Assembly (NCBI RefSeq): GCF_024346135.1
Contig: NZ_JAGQCJ010000018.1
Span: 1 to 51,574, forward strand
Direction: 5' to 3'
DNA length: 51,574 bases
Origin: Cyanobium sp. CH-040
Lineage (GTDB): Bacteria > Cyanobacteriota > Cyanobacteriia > PCC-6307 > Cyanobiaceae
The translations under genes were made by a program, and so were the position numbers. Position 1 is the stretch's first letter. Each line of letters opens with the position of its first letter. The notes below the pieces were generated by a model. That model was not told the origin of the DNA, did no database searches, and worked only from the letters and a program-made list of their open reading frames with translations. Shown here piece by piece: positions 7,668-16,221 of the stretch.

Positions 7668-8660
7668 ATGCCATCAGCGTTCCCCTCCCGGCTGCGCGGC
7701 GCCCCCCGGCGGCTGCTGGCGGCCGTCTCGGCCCTGGGTCTGCTGCTGGCCGCCTGCGGACCGCCCAACGGGCCCGGCGCCCGGGACCGCCCCGATGCCC
7801 AGGCCAGCGGCGACCTCAAGGTGGTGACCACCTTCCTGCCGATCACCCTGTTCACCCGGGCGGTGGCCGGCGACTGCGCCGAGGTCACCTCCCTGATCCC
7901 GCCGGGCACCGGCCCCCACGACTTCCAGTCGCGCCCCGGCGATCTGGTGGCCCTGCGCCAGGCCCGGGTGCTGGTGAAGAACGGCCTGGAGATGGAGGAC
8001 TTTCTCGACAAGCTGGTGGCCGCCGCCGAGAACGCTGAGCTCACGGTGATCGACAGCAGCCGTGGGGTGGCCACGATCGCCGGGGACGACGGCGGCCACG
8101 ACCACGGGGACAGCCATGCCCACGGCCACAGCCATGGGCCGGTGAACCCCCACATCTGGCTCGATCCCCGGCGGGCCGTGCAGCAGGTGGAGACGATCCG
8201 CGACGGACTGGTGGAGGTGGATCCCGGCTGCGCCGACGGCTACCGCCGCAATGCCGAGGCCTACATCGCCGAGCTGCGCGAGCTGGACGCCAGCCTTGCC
8301 CGCGAGCTGGAGCCTTTCCGCGGCAAGACCTTCGTGGCCTTCCACGATGTCGCCCCCTACTTCGCCGAGCGCTACGGCCTCCAGGCGGAGTTCGTGGTGG
8401 ACGTGCCGGCGGTCAATCCCACCCCCGTCGATCTGCGCCGGGTGAGCGAGATCGTGGCGAACAGCGAGCTGCGGGTGCTGCTCAGCGAACCGCAGCAGGG
8501 CACCCGGTCCTTCAATGCCCTGGCCAGCGATCTGGGGGTGCGCATCAGCACCTTCGATCCGCTGGAGACCGGGTCCGAGCAGGACGCCCTGGATCCCGCC
8601 ACCTACCTGCGGGTGATGCGCCGCAACGGCGAAGCGCTGCGCCAGGCCTTCGGGGCCTGA
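7668..8660 (+). CDS. znuA: zinc ABC transporter substrate-binding lipoprotein (ZnuA)
   Basis: This 330-residue cluster A-I metal-binding protein has a lipoprotein signal with lipobox LAAC at Cys30. Predicted metal ligands are His84 (GPHDF), His162 (NPHIWLDP), His226 (FHDVAP) and Asp297; three His plus Asp is the zinc pattern, unlike the Glu-containing MntC that follows. A His-rich loop at residues 144-156 (HDHGDSHAHGHSH) is typical of ZnuA and thought to collect zinc. It faces the Zur-like box. Its ATPase and permease are not adjacent; the best partners are the znuCB genes at 29.5-31.2 kb. It is followed after 92 bases by mntC on the same strand. Confidence 0.88.
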   Translation: MPSAFPSRLRGAPRRLLAAVSALGLLLAACGPPNGPGARDRPDAQASGDLKVVTTFLPITLFTRAVAGDCAEVTSLIPPGTGPHDFQSRPGDLVALRQARVLVKNGLEMEDFLDKLVAAAENAELTVIDSSRGVATIAGDDGGHDHGDSHAHGHSHGPVNPHIWLDPRRAVQQVETIRDGLVEVDPGCADGYRRNAEAYIAELRELDASLARELEPFRGKTFVAFHDVAPYFAERYGLQAEFVVDVPAVNPTPVDLRRVSEIVANSELRVLLSEPQQGTRSFNALASDLGVRISTFDPLETGSEQDALDPATYLRVMRRNGEALRQAFGA

Positions 8661-8752
8661 GCCGGCGGCCCGGTGCCGGATGCGGCCGTTGTCTAGCGTC
8701 AACGCCGGCGGCGCCAGCCCGTTCTCCCCTTCCGTCCAGCCCCCTCTCTTCC

Positions 8753-9715
8753 TTGCCCAGTCCGCTTCCGCACCGCCGTGGATCCCGCAAGGCCGGATGG
8801 GCCGGCCCGCTGCTGGCCCTGCTGATCACCGGTTGCGGAGCACCGGCCAGCGGCCCCAGGCCGGACGCCAGCGCCGCCGGCGACGACTCTCCCCTGGTGC
8901 TCACCAGCTTCACGGTGCTGGCCGACATGGCTTCGGCGGTGGCCTGCGGCCGGCTGAGGGTGGAGTCGGTGACCCGGCCGGGGGCGGAGATCCACGGCTA
9001 CGAACCCACCCCCAGCGACCTGCGCCGCGCCCAGGACGCCCAGCTGGTGCTGGTGAACGGCCTCAACCTGGAGCTCTGGGCGCAGCGCTTCCTCGACAAC
9101 GCCGGGGATGCGCAGCGGGCCGTGGTGAGTGAGGGGGTGGAGGTGATCCCGATCAGCACCGATGCCGCCGCCGGCAAGCCCAATCCCCATGCCTGGATGT
9201 CGCCGCGGCTGGCACGCCTCTACGTGGCCAACATCCGCGATGCCTTCATCCGTCTCGATCCCGCCAACGCCGCCACCTACCGGCGCTGCGCCGACGCCTA
9301 TACCGCCGAGCTGGAGGCCCTCGACACCGAGCTGCGCGAGCAGCTGGCGGCGGTGCCCCAGGATCGCCGCCTGCTGGTGAGCTGTGAAGGCGCCCTGAGC
9401 TATCTGGCGGCCGACTACGGCCTGGAGGAGGCCTACCTCTGGCCGGTGAATGCCGAGAGCGAGGTCACCCCCCAGCGCATGGAGCGGGTGATCCGCACCG
9501 TGCGCGAGCGCCGGGTGCCGGCGGTGTTCTGCGAGAGCACCGTGGACGACCGGCCCCAGCGGCGGGTGGCCGAGGAGACCGGCGCCCGCTTCGGGGGGGT
9601 GTTCTACGTGGATTCCCTCTCCGAGCCGAACGGTCCGGCGCCCACCTACCTCGACATGCTGCGCCACAACGCCAAGACTCTGGTGCAGGGTCTGCGTGCC
9701 GATGACCGGGTCTGA
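8753..9715 (+). CDS. mntC: manganese ABC transporter substrate-binding lipoprotein (MntC)
   Basis: The 320-residue lipoprotein (lipobox LITGC, Cys28) binds periplasmic Mn2+, the metal needed for photosystem II. Ligands read directly are His81 (IHGYEP), His146 (NPHAW), Glu212 (SCEG) and Asp287 (YVDSLS). Glu at the third position marks Mn-type proteins. Cys211 and Cys260 (VFCEST) match the disulfide next to the metal site of Synechocystis MntC. Only a TTG at 8753 supplies the signal peptide; no ATG lies in frame before the mature domain. The stop overlaps the start of mntA by 14 bases. Length and motifs are complete. Confidence 0.9.
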   Translation: MPSPLPHRRGSRKAGWAGPLLALLITGCGAPASGPRPDASAAGDDSPLVLTSFTVLADMASAVACGRLRVESVTRPGAEIHGYEPTPSDLRRAQDAQLVLVNGLNLELWAQRFLDNAGDAQRAVVSEGVEVIPISTDAAAGKPNPHAWMSPRLARLYVANIRDAFIRLDPANAATYRRCADAYTAELEALDTELREQLAAVPQDRRLLVSCEGALSYLAADYGLEEAYLWPVNAESEVTPQRMERVIRTVRERRVPAVFCESTVDDRPQRRVAEETGARFGGVFYVDSLSEPNGPAPTYLDMLRHNAKTLVQGLRADDRV

Positions 9716-10487
9716 GCGCCGTTCAAAGCACTGCCCCGGCGCCGCGGCCCAGGCGCCGGGCATCGCCGTGGAGAAGCTCACCGTGGGCTACAACGGCCGG
9801 CCGGCGGTGGTGGATGTGAGCCTGGAGCTGAGCTCGGGCAGCATCTGCGCCCTGGTGGGCATGAACGGGGCCGGCAAGTCGACGCTGTTCAAGGCGCTGA
9901 TGGGGTTCCTCAAGCCCGCCGCCGGCAGCATCCGCATCGCCGGCTGCGGCCTGCACCAGGCCCAGCGCGAGCAGATGGTGGCCTACGTGCCCCAGAGCGA
10001 GCAGGTGGACTGGGACTTCCCCATCCGCGTCTGGGACGTGGTGATGATGGGCCGCTACGGCGCCATGGGGCCGCTGCGCTGGCCTTCGGGCGAGGACCGG
10101 CGCCTGGTGCGGCGGGCCCTGGAGCGCGTGGACCTCTGGGCCCTGCGGGACCGTCAGATCGGCGCCCTCTCCGGCGGCCAGCGCAAGCGCGCCTTCCTGG
10201 CCCGGGCCCTGGCCCAGGGCGCCCGGGTGCTGCTGCTCGACGAGCCCTTCAGCGGCGTGGACATCAGCACCGAGCGCCTGATCATCGACCTGCTGATCGA
10301 GCGGCGTGACCAGGGGGCCACCGTGCTGCTGGCCACCCACGATCTGGAGTCGATCCCCAGCTTCTGCGACCGGGTGGTGCTGATCAACCGCACCGTGCTC
10401 GCCTACGGCGACACCTCCGAGGTGTTCACCCAGGCCAACCTGCTGCGCACCTTCAGCGCCGCCGCGCCCACCGCTCCCCACCCCTGA
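9702..10487 (+). CDS. mntA: manganese ABC transporter ATP-binding protein (MntA)
   Basis: This 261-residue ABC ATPase of the metal (MZT) family drives Mn2+ import with MntC and MntB. Walker A is GMNGAGKST, the Q-loop is in VPQSEQVDWDFP (the QVDWDFP signature of Mn-type ATPases), the signature motif is LSGGQRKR, Walker B is LLLDEPFSGVD and the switch His is in LATHDLES. I take the ATG at 9702; a GTG two codons earlier is possible. It overlaps mntC by 14 bases and its TGA overlaps the ATG of mntB (TGATG), indicating a tightly coupled operon. Confidence 0.92.
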   Translation: MTGSERRSKHCPGAAAQAPGIAVEKLTVGYNGRPAVVDVSLELSSGSICALVGMNGAGKSTLFKALMGFLKPAAGSIRIAGCGLHQAQREQMVAYVPQSEQVDWDFPIRVWDVVMMGRYGAMGPLRWPSGEDRRLVRRALERVDLWALRDRQIGALSGGQRKRAFLARALAQGARVLLLDEPFSGVDISTERLIIDLLIERRDQGATVLLATHDLESIPSFCDRVVLINRTVLAYGDTSEVFTQANLLRTFSAAAPTAPHP

Positions 10488-11332
10488 TGGACGTTCTGCT
10501 GGCGCCGCTGCTGGAGCCCATGTCCCTGGCCTTCATGCAGAGGGCCCTGGCCATCGGCGTGACGGTGGCGGTGGTGTGCGCCGTGCTCTCGTGCTTCATG
10601 ACCCTCAAGGGCTGGGCGCTGATGGGGGATGCGGTGTCCCACGCGGTGCTGCCCGGGGTGGTGATCGCCTACGCCCTGGGCCTTCCCTACGCCCTGGGGG
10701 CCTTCGTGTTCGGGGTGGGTTCGGTGGGGGTGATCGGCGCCATCAAGCAGCACACCCGCGTCAAGGAGGACACGGTGATCGGGCTGGTGTTCACCGGCTT
10801 CTTCGCCCTGGGGCTGGTGCTGATCACCAAGGTGCGCAGCAGTGTGGATCTGTTCCACATCCTGTTCGGCAACCTGCTGGGCATCACCGACGCGGACCTG
10901 TGGCAGACGGTGGTGATCAGCGTGTTCTGCCTGCTGGTGCTGCTGATCATGCGCCGCGATCTGCTGCTGTTCTGCTTCGATCCCAGCCACGCCCGCACGA
11001 TCGGCCTGAACACCGGTGGGCTCCACTACCTGCTGCTCACCCTGGTGAGCCTGGCGGCGGTGGCCGGCCTGCAGACCGTGGGCATCATCCTGGTGGTGGC
11101 GATGCTGGTGACCCCGGGGGCCACCGCCTACCTGCTCACCGACCGCTTCGACCGCATGACCGCTCTGGCGGTGCTCTCGGCGGTGAGCGCCACGGTGCTG
11201 GGGATCTACGTGAGCTACTGGCTCGATGCCTCCACGGCCGGCTGCATCGTGGTGGTGCAGACCCTGCAGTTCCTGCTGGTGATGGTGCTGGCCCCCCGCC
11301 ACGGCCTGCTGGCGCGGCGGCGGTTGAGCTGA
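10487..11332 (+). CDS. mntB: manganese ABC transporter permease (MntB)
   Basis: The 281-residue integral membrane protein of the ABC-3 family has eight or more hydrophobic helices and the family motif LMGDAVSHAVLPGVV near residues 44-58 and GLQTVGIILVVAML near 195-208. It forms the Mn2+ channel with MntA and MntC. The start overlaps the mntA stop by one base. It ends 27 bases before the convergent feoC stop; the gap contains a GCTCAGCTGAGC palindrome (11358-11369) that may help end transcription. Confidence 0.92.
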   Translation: MDVLLAPLLEPMSLAFMQRALAIGVTVAVVCAVLSCFMTLKGWALMGDAVSHAVLPGVVIAYALGLPYALGAFVFGVGSVGVIGAIKQHTRVKEDTVIGLVFTGFFALGLVLITKVRSSVDLFHILFGNLLGITDADLWQTVVISVFCLLVLLIMRRDLLLFCFDPSHARTIGLNTGGLHYLLLTLVSLAAVAGLQTVGIILVVAMLVTPGATAYLLTDRFDRMTALAVLSAVSATVLGIYVSYWLDASTAGCIVVVQTLQFLLVMVLAPRHGLLARRRLS

Positions 11333-11359
11333 GGGCGTTCGGGCGGCAGGGAGCGCGGC

Positions 11360-11644
11360 TCAGCTGAGCGGACGCTCCGCTCGGCAACAGTCAGCTCCGG
11401 CTGCTCGGCAGGTTGCGCCGCCGGGGTTCCCCTGCCAGCGGTAGAAGTCGAGGGCGTTGCCATCGCAGAGGCTGCAGCCATGGCAACGCTGCGGGCGGGG
11501 CATCTTCTCAACCCGGCCCTTGCGCTCCAGCAGATCCAGCATTCCCTGCAACGCGTCCGCCGGAACCCCCAAGCTGGCTTCCATCTGCGCGAGCGAGGCG
11601 ATGTTCCGCTCGCGCAGATAGGTCTGCAGAAGCTGGAGGATCAC
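11360..11644 (-). CDS. feoC: FeoC-like winged-helix protein with Cys-rich tail
   Basis: This 94-residue protein starts with a GTG that overlaps the feoB stop (GTGA). The N-terminal half is a small winged helix (YLRERNIASLAQMEASLGVP, then LLERKGRVEKM). The second half holds a cysteine cluster, CHGCSLC near residues 61-67, the usual FeoC [Fe-S] or redox-switch motif, and a second Cys group CRAAGADCC at the C-terminus. FeoC proteins bind FeoB or regulate feo; the extra C-terminal cysteines are more than the family normally carries. It is the last gene of the feoA-feoB-feoC operon. Confidence 0.8.
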   Translation of the reverse strand: MILQLLQTYLRERNIASLAQMEASLGVPADALQGMLDLLERKGRVEKMPRPQRCHGCSLCDGNALDFYRWQGNPGGATCRAAGADCCRAERPLS

Positions 11645-14034
11645 AAGGCCTGGGCGGAGGCATCGTTCAGTGCGCCATGCCCCGGATCTCTTCCGGCAGG
11701 GCCGGCAGCCTTCAGCCCGAGAATCGTCACCGCCATGGCGATCGCCACCGCCAGGATCCACGCCAGGGACTGGCGGGGATGGCTGGCAAACGTTCCAGCC
11801 TGGTAGACGAGCGTGGACGCGGCGTAGGCCAAGCCCGTGGTCCAGCAGCCCACGAATGCGGTCCAGCCCCAGTTGGTCTCCCGGTACACGGCACCCATGG
11901 CAGCCACACAGGGGAAGTAGAGCAGCACGAAGACCAGATAGGCAAAGGCGCCGATCTGGCCATTGAAACGGGTGGCCATGGCCCCGAAGGTGCCGACTCT
12001 CACCTCCTGCTCCTCAGCCGCGATCCGGCGATCGCTCACCTCGCCGACATTCAGGCCCAGGGGATCCAGCAGCATCCCCGGCACCTCCGCCAGATTCGCC
12101 GGGATGGTGGCAACCGCCTCGGACAGGCCACCCCAGAAGCTGAAGGCGACCTCCTCTTCCGCGGCAATCCCTCTGGCGGCATCATCCTGGGCCCCCAGGG
12201 TGGAGTAGAGGGCATCCAGGGAGCCGACAACGGCCTCCTTGGCGAACACCCCGGTGAATATGCCCACCGTGGCCGGCCAGTTGTCCTCACGGATTCCCAT
12301 CGGGCTGAACACGGGTGTGATCGTGCGACTGACAGTGCTGAGAACCGACTTGTCACTGTTCTCATTGGAGAAGCTGCCATCCACACCGATCGAGCCGAGG
12401 ATGCTGAGGATCATCACCATGATCACAATCACCTTGCCAGCCCTCAGGATGAAGCTTTTCAGTCGCTCCCAGCCACGGATCAGCACCCCTTTGAGGGTGG
12501 GCATGTGATAGGGCGGCAATTCCATCACGAAATGTGAGGTTTCGCCGCGAAGGATGGTGTTTTTCAGGATGAGCCCCGTAAGCACCGCCATGGCAATGCC
12601 GATCAGGTAGAGGCCAAAGACAATGTTCTGACCAGTGGCCGGAAAGAATGCAGCTGCAAATAGGGCGTACACCGGCAGCCTGGCGCCGCACGACATGAAG
12701 GGATTCATCATAATCGTCAGCAGCCGATCACGCCTGTTCTCCAGCGTCCTGGTGGCCATGATCGCTGGAACATTGCAGCCGAATCCGATCAGCATCGGCA
12801 CAAACGACTTTCCTGGCAGGCCGATGAAACGCATGAAGCGGTCCATCACAAACGCGGCCCTCGCCATATAGCCGGAGTCTTCCAGGATGGCAAGAAACAG
12901 GAACAGAATGCCAATGATGGGAATGAACGTCGCCACCGTCTGAATGCCCGCTCCAATCCCCCCGGACAGGATCACGATGAGCCATTCGGGGGCCTTGACT
13001 GCTGCCAGCAGGCTGGCGAAGCCATCGACGAAGATCGTGCCGGCGGCAATGTCGAAGAAATCAATGAAGGCGCTGCCCACATTGATCGTGATCAGAAACA
13101 GGCCATACATCACGATCAGGAAGATCGGAATTCCCAGCCAGCGGTTGAGCACCACCTGGTCAATGCGGTCGGACATGCTGCGGCTCACCACCCGCGTCTG
13201 CCGGGCGACGCCGGACACCAGCTGCCTGATCCAGCCATAGCGGCTGTCGGCAAACACCACATCGAGGTCATCGTTGAGCACCTGCCGGATGAGGCGGCGC
13301 TGCTCCAGCACCCGTTGCCTGAGGTCCTGCTGATCGCGCAGCAAGGCCTCGGAGAGCCCGCTTCCCTCCAGCAGTTTGAGCGCCAGCCAGCGGTGGTCCG
13401 GGGTGAGGGTGCCCACCGTCTGCGCGGAGGCCAGCCCGCCCAGCTGCGGCATCAGCTCGGCAATGGCGTCTTCCACCACGGCCGGATAGGCCACGTACGG
13501 CCGTGGCCGCGTCGGCGTCCGCAGTTCGCGATGCAGCAGATGCAGCAGGCTCTCCACGCCGATCCCCCGGGAGGCCACGAGGGGAGTGACAGGGCATCCC
13601 AGCCGCTCCGAGAGCGCCACCGTGTCGGTGACCAGCCCCGCCTCCTCGGCCGCATCCACCATGTTGAGCGCCACGACCATGGGCAGGCGCATCTCCATGA
13701 TCTGGGCGGTGAGATAGAGATTGCGCTCCAGATTGGAAGCGTCAACGATATTGATGATCAGATCAACCTTGCCGGATGTCAGGTAATCTCTGGCGACCTT
13801 CTCGTCCAGGCCTCCCTGGGCATCGGCAAGATCCAGGGAGTAGATGCCGGGCAGGTCCACCAGCCGCACCTTGATGCCGTCAACGTGGAACAGCCCCTCC
13901 TTGCGCTCCACCGTGACCCCCGGCCAGTTGCCCACCCGTTGGTTGGTGCCGGTGAGCTCATTGAACAGCGTTGTTTTTCCGCAGTTCGGATTGCCGCAGA
14001 GGGCGATCACTTTTTCCGTCACTTGTTCAGCCAT
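11641..14034 (-). CDS. feoB: ferrous iron transporter FeoB (copy 1)
   Basis: This 797-residue ferrous iron transporter has an N-terminal G domain with G1 GNPNCGKTT (residues 14-22), G2 in NWPGVTVE, G3 DLPG (60-63) and G4 NMVD. A helical GDI-like spacer follows, then the membrane part with two Gate motifs: the first contains GFGCNVPAIMATRTLE, the second CGARLPVY and FAKEAVVGS. Length and motifs are complete. It overlaps feoA by 8 bases and feoC by 4. The coding sequence is visibly lower in GC than its surroundings, particularly around 12.2-13.1 kb, which suggests a different history from neighbouring genes. Confidence 0.93.
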   Translation of the reverse strand: MAEQVTEKVIALCGNPNCGKTTLFNELTGTNQRVGNWPGVTVERKEGLFHVDGIKVRLVDLPGIYSLDLADAQGGLDEKVARDYLTSGKVDLIINIVDASNLERNLYLTAQIMEMRLPMVVALNMVDAAEEAGLVTDTVALSERLGCPVTPLVASRGIGVESLLHLLHRELRTPTRPRPYVAYPAVVEDAIAELMPQLGGLASAQTVGTLTPDHRWLALKLLEGSGLSEALLRDQQDLRQRVLEQRRLIRQVLNDDLDVVFADSRYGWIRQLVSGVARQTRVVSRSMSDRIDQVVLNRWLGIPIFLIVMYGLFLITINVGSAFIDFFDIAAGTIFVDGFASLLAAVKAPEWLIVILSGGIGAGIQTVATFIPIIGILFLFLAILEDSGYMARAAFVMDRFMRFIGLPGKSFVPMLIGFGCNVPAIMATRTLENRRDRLLTIMMNPFMSCGARLPVYALFAAAFFPATGQNIVFGLYLIGIAMAVLTGLILKNTILRGETSHFVMELPPYHMPTLKGVLIRGWERLKSFILRAGKVIVIMVMILSILGSIGVDGSFSNENSDKSVLSTVSRTITPVFSPMGIREDNWPATVGIFTGVFAKEAVVGSLDALYSTLGAQDDAARGIAAEEEVAFSFWGGLSEAVATIPANLAEVPGMLLDPLGLNVGEVSDRRIAAEEQEVRVGTFGAMATRFNGQIGAFAYLVFVLLYFPCVAAMGAVYRETNWGWTAFVGCWTTGLAYAASTLVYQAGTFASHPRQSLAWILAVAIAMAVTILGLKAAGPAGRDPGHGALNDASAQAL

Positions 14035-14755
14035 TGTGGGTCACCGAGATGATCAGCATGTCCGCTTCCTGTTTGCGCAGCATCAGCGAAAAGCCGCGTA
14101 CCCTGATCTCCACAGGATCACCCATGGGGGCATGGCGGGTGACTTCGAATGCCGTCCCCGGAGTGAGCCCCATCGAGAGAAGTTTCTGGCGGTAGGTCCT
14201 GGATCCCTCCCGGTACCCTTCCACGCTGCCCCGGCTGCCTGCAGGTAGGTCCTGCAACCGTTCCTGGCTCGCTGCGCTCACCGCTGGCGGGTTGGATGGC
14301 GTGCTGAACGCGCGGTCATCGGTGGTGTCTGATGGCATGGCTGTGGTGGAAGCATCGATGGATCGGTTGCTGGTGGGCTCAGCCCTGCTGGCGATCTCGA
14401 TTCCCGATCGCCGCACCTGGATGGCTCTGCTCATCGCCCCATCCAGCCCCAGCCGGGAATTCGCGACCGCCACCAGATGGGAGTCCCGGTCGCCGCGCAC
14501 CACCACTCGCAGTTCACCGCCTCGATACAGCCCCATGCTGTTGAGCTTTTCCCGCAGCTCCTGGCTGGCCTGGATGTCGGCAATCCAGAGCCTCTCCTCG
14601 ATGCGGGCTTCGGTGAGAGGGAAGGCCGGCTCCCCCTGGGTCTCCTGCGTGGACCACGCCGCCGCTGCGGCGGCCAGCCCGGGGGGAGTGCCCCAGCCCA
14701 GTCGCCAGCGCCGGCGACGCTGGCCGGCCGGCCGGTTGGGATCGCGCATGAGCAT
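14027..14755 (-). CDS. feoA: FeoA, double-domain fusion
   Basis: The 242-residue protein contains two SH3-like FeoA domains. The first, about residues 50-120, has LREKLNSMGLYRGGELRVV and ends AIQVRRS; the second, about 165-242, has YRQKLLSMGLTPGTAFEV and ends EADMLIISV. A Ser/Thr-rich linker joins them. FeoA normally is a single 75-85 residue domain that activates FeoB at the cytoplasmic face. Three starts are close together (GTG 14758, ATG 14755, ATG 14749); I take 14755. It overlaps feoB by 8 bases. It is the first gene of the operon, so its leader should hold the promoter. Confidence 0.88.
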   Translation of the reverse strand: MLMRDPNRPAGQRRRRWRLGWGTPPGLAAAAAAWSTQETQGEPAFPLTEARIEERLWIADIQASQELREKLNSMGLYRGGELRVVVRGDRDSHLVAVANSRLGLDGAMSRAIQVRRSGIEIASRAEPTSNRSIDASTTAMPSDTTDDRAFSTPSNPPAVSAASQERLQDLPAGSRGSVEGYREGSRTYRQKLLSMGLTPGTAFEVTRHAPMGDPVEIRVRGFSLMLRKQEADMLIISVTHNG

Positions 14756-15205
14756 CACGCAGCCCTCAGGGGCCGGGTTCCGGTGAGCCGTCGTGGGAAA
14801 ACCGGGCGGCCTGGAGGTATGGGATGGCTCCCGCAGTGCTTTGGGGTGACTCCTGCATTAGCTCTGTGTCGCATCTCTGTTTGATAGTTGCGCGACCCGC
14901 ATCCGGCCATCGCGTTGATACTGACCGGCGTGACAAAAGCTACGGGCCGGACGTTGTTCTGAGCCAGGCCTGAGCCGATTCGGGGTGGTGAACCACCAGG
15001 CCGGCGGCGTGAGCTGCCGCGCCTGTTCCACTCCAGGGAACGAGCGTTGTGATGGGTGTGAATGACCCATTGAGACCGGTCCTGTGGATGTAGGCCATAC
15101 CCGGTGGATCGACATCCACTTCTGTCGCTCCTCGATTGACCCCTCGAACAGATCCTTGTGGCCCGGAGCCAGATCTGCCCTTGCCCAGGATCGGCAGTCC
15201 CGCCG
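14756..15205. other. 450-base intergenic region upstream of feoABC
   Basis: I see no convincing gene here. It should contain the feoABC promoter, but no clear Fur box is visible. Two inverted repeats stand out: GGTGG/CCACC at 14984-14997, and GTGGATGT (15084-15091) with ACATCCAC (15112-15119). The stretch around 14855-14945 is less GC-rich than the rest, as expected of a promoter. Confidence 0.4.
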
Positions 15206-15406
15206 TCAGTCGTCTTGCTCGATTGTCATCCAGAGCGTGCGGTGGGCATCCACCACCTCCAGGGCTTCGAGGTGTTCGGCCGTGAGGGCCCGGGCGTCGC
15301 CCATCCGCCATTCCAGCGACAGGGTCGAGAGCCGCTGCATGCACCAGTCGCGCAGCTGGGTGAGCTGCAGCGTGCGCTCCAGAGTGGCGGGTTTGGCAGG
15401 TTCCAT
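15206..15406 (-). CDS. small hypothetical protein, 66 aa
   Basis: The predicted 66-residue soluble protein is helical with an acidic C-terminus (ending MTIEQDD) and one Trp-Cys pair (RDWCMQRL). Codon use is like real genes of this genome. No signal peptide, membrane segment or known domain is seen. It lies alone between the feo leader and the ferritin leader on the minus strand; an unrelated frame in the same place is longer but Arg/Pro/His-rich and looks spurious. Confidence 0.5.
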   Translation of the reverse strand: MEPAKPATLERTLQLTQLRDWCMQRLSTLSLEWRMGDARALTAEHLEALEVVDAHRTLWMTIEQDD

Positions 15407-15550
15407 CGGGACTCAGTGCGGCCAGGCCGTCAGTGTGGAGGGGGCGCCTCGCGCTGGCCGATCCGATTGCACCGAGGCGCGTGACCATCGGTACCGCTCC
15501 GCTGCCGACCGGTCACACCCGGTACCCACGAGCCGAAGGGCACACTGCGT

Positions 15551-15566
15551 TGTGCCTTCGGGCACA
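15551..15566. other. TGTGCC-TTCG-GGCACA hairpin in the ferritin leader
   Basis: A perfect 6-bp stem closes a C(TTCG)G tetraloop, a very stable RNA hairpin, 121 bases upstream of the ferritin ATG. No U-run follows, so it is not a standard terminator. It might stabilise or control the ferritin-feoB2 mRNA. Confidence 0.4.
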
Positions 15567-15686
15567 GGTTCTTCAGGCTTTCTTCCGGGGTGAGGGGCGG
15601 ACCGCGGGCCTATGGGTAGAGGTGGCCCGCTTCACGGCTTGCACCCCTCCCGCTGGTCCATTCGCTTCACGTCTGTCCGCGCACCG

Positions 15687-16214
15687 ATGAAAGAGCTCAC
15701 CCAGGCCATCAACAGCCACCTCGCCTCCGAATTCCAGGCCAGTCACACCTACCTGGCGATGTCGATCTGGCTGCGGGAGAAGGACCTGGCCGGGTTCTCG
15801 CAGTACATGCTCGAGAAGAGCAACGAGGAGCGGGGCCATGCCGCCCGCATGATCGCCTATCTGGTGGACTGCGACGAACCGGTGGAACTGCCCACCATCG
15901 AGGCCCCGGAGCGCAGCTGGCCCTCGGTGCAGCAGTTGTTCGACCAGATCTATGTGATGGAGAAGCAGGTCACCGCGTCGATCAACCGCCTCTACTCCCT
16001 GGCCGAGGACGCGGGCGAACGCAGCGCCTCGGCGATGCTGGACTGGTTCGTGAACGAGCAGATCCAGGAGGAGGCGGAGGCGCGCTTCGTGCTCAAGCGC
16101 CTGCGCCTCGCCGGCGACAACAGCGCCGCCCTGCTGCTGCTCGATCAGCAGTTCCTCGAGGGCAGCGCGCTCGCCCACGTGAAAGCGGGCATGACCACCT
16201 ACGGCGGTCAGTGA
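15687..16214 (+). CDS. ferritin, first gene of a ferritin-feoB2 operon
   Basis: This 175-residue non-haem ferritin stores iron as a 24-mer cage. All ferroxidase ligands align with E. coli FtnA at constant offset: Glu15, Glu48, His51, Glu92, Gln125, and the third-site Glu128. Tyr22 next to the site is also present, a residue used for radical chemistry in a studied Synechococcus ferritin. The ATG at 15687 (MKELTQ) matches the family N-terminus. The stop is only 7 bases before the ATG of a FeoB-type transporter, so uptake (or release) and storage of Fe2+ appear to be made from one mRNA. Confidence 0.92.
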   Translation: MKELTQAINSHLASEFQASHTYLAMSIWLREKDLAGFSQYMLEKSNEERGHAARMIAYLVDCDEPVELPTIEAPERSWPSVQQLFDQIYVMEKQVTASINRLYSLAEDAGERSASAMLDWFVNEQIQEEAEARFVLKRLRLAGDNSAALLLLDQQFLEGSALAHVKAGMTTYGGQ

Positions 16215-16221
16215 CCGCCCG

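Noticed and set aside
14760-14960. Fur box upstream of feoABC
   Set aside because: The AT-richer patch does not contain a convincing 19-bp Fur palindrome.
15158-15593. Plus-strand frames between feoA and ferritin
   Set aside because: Poor composition, no start signal and overlap with a better minus-strand small gene.
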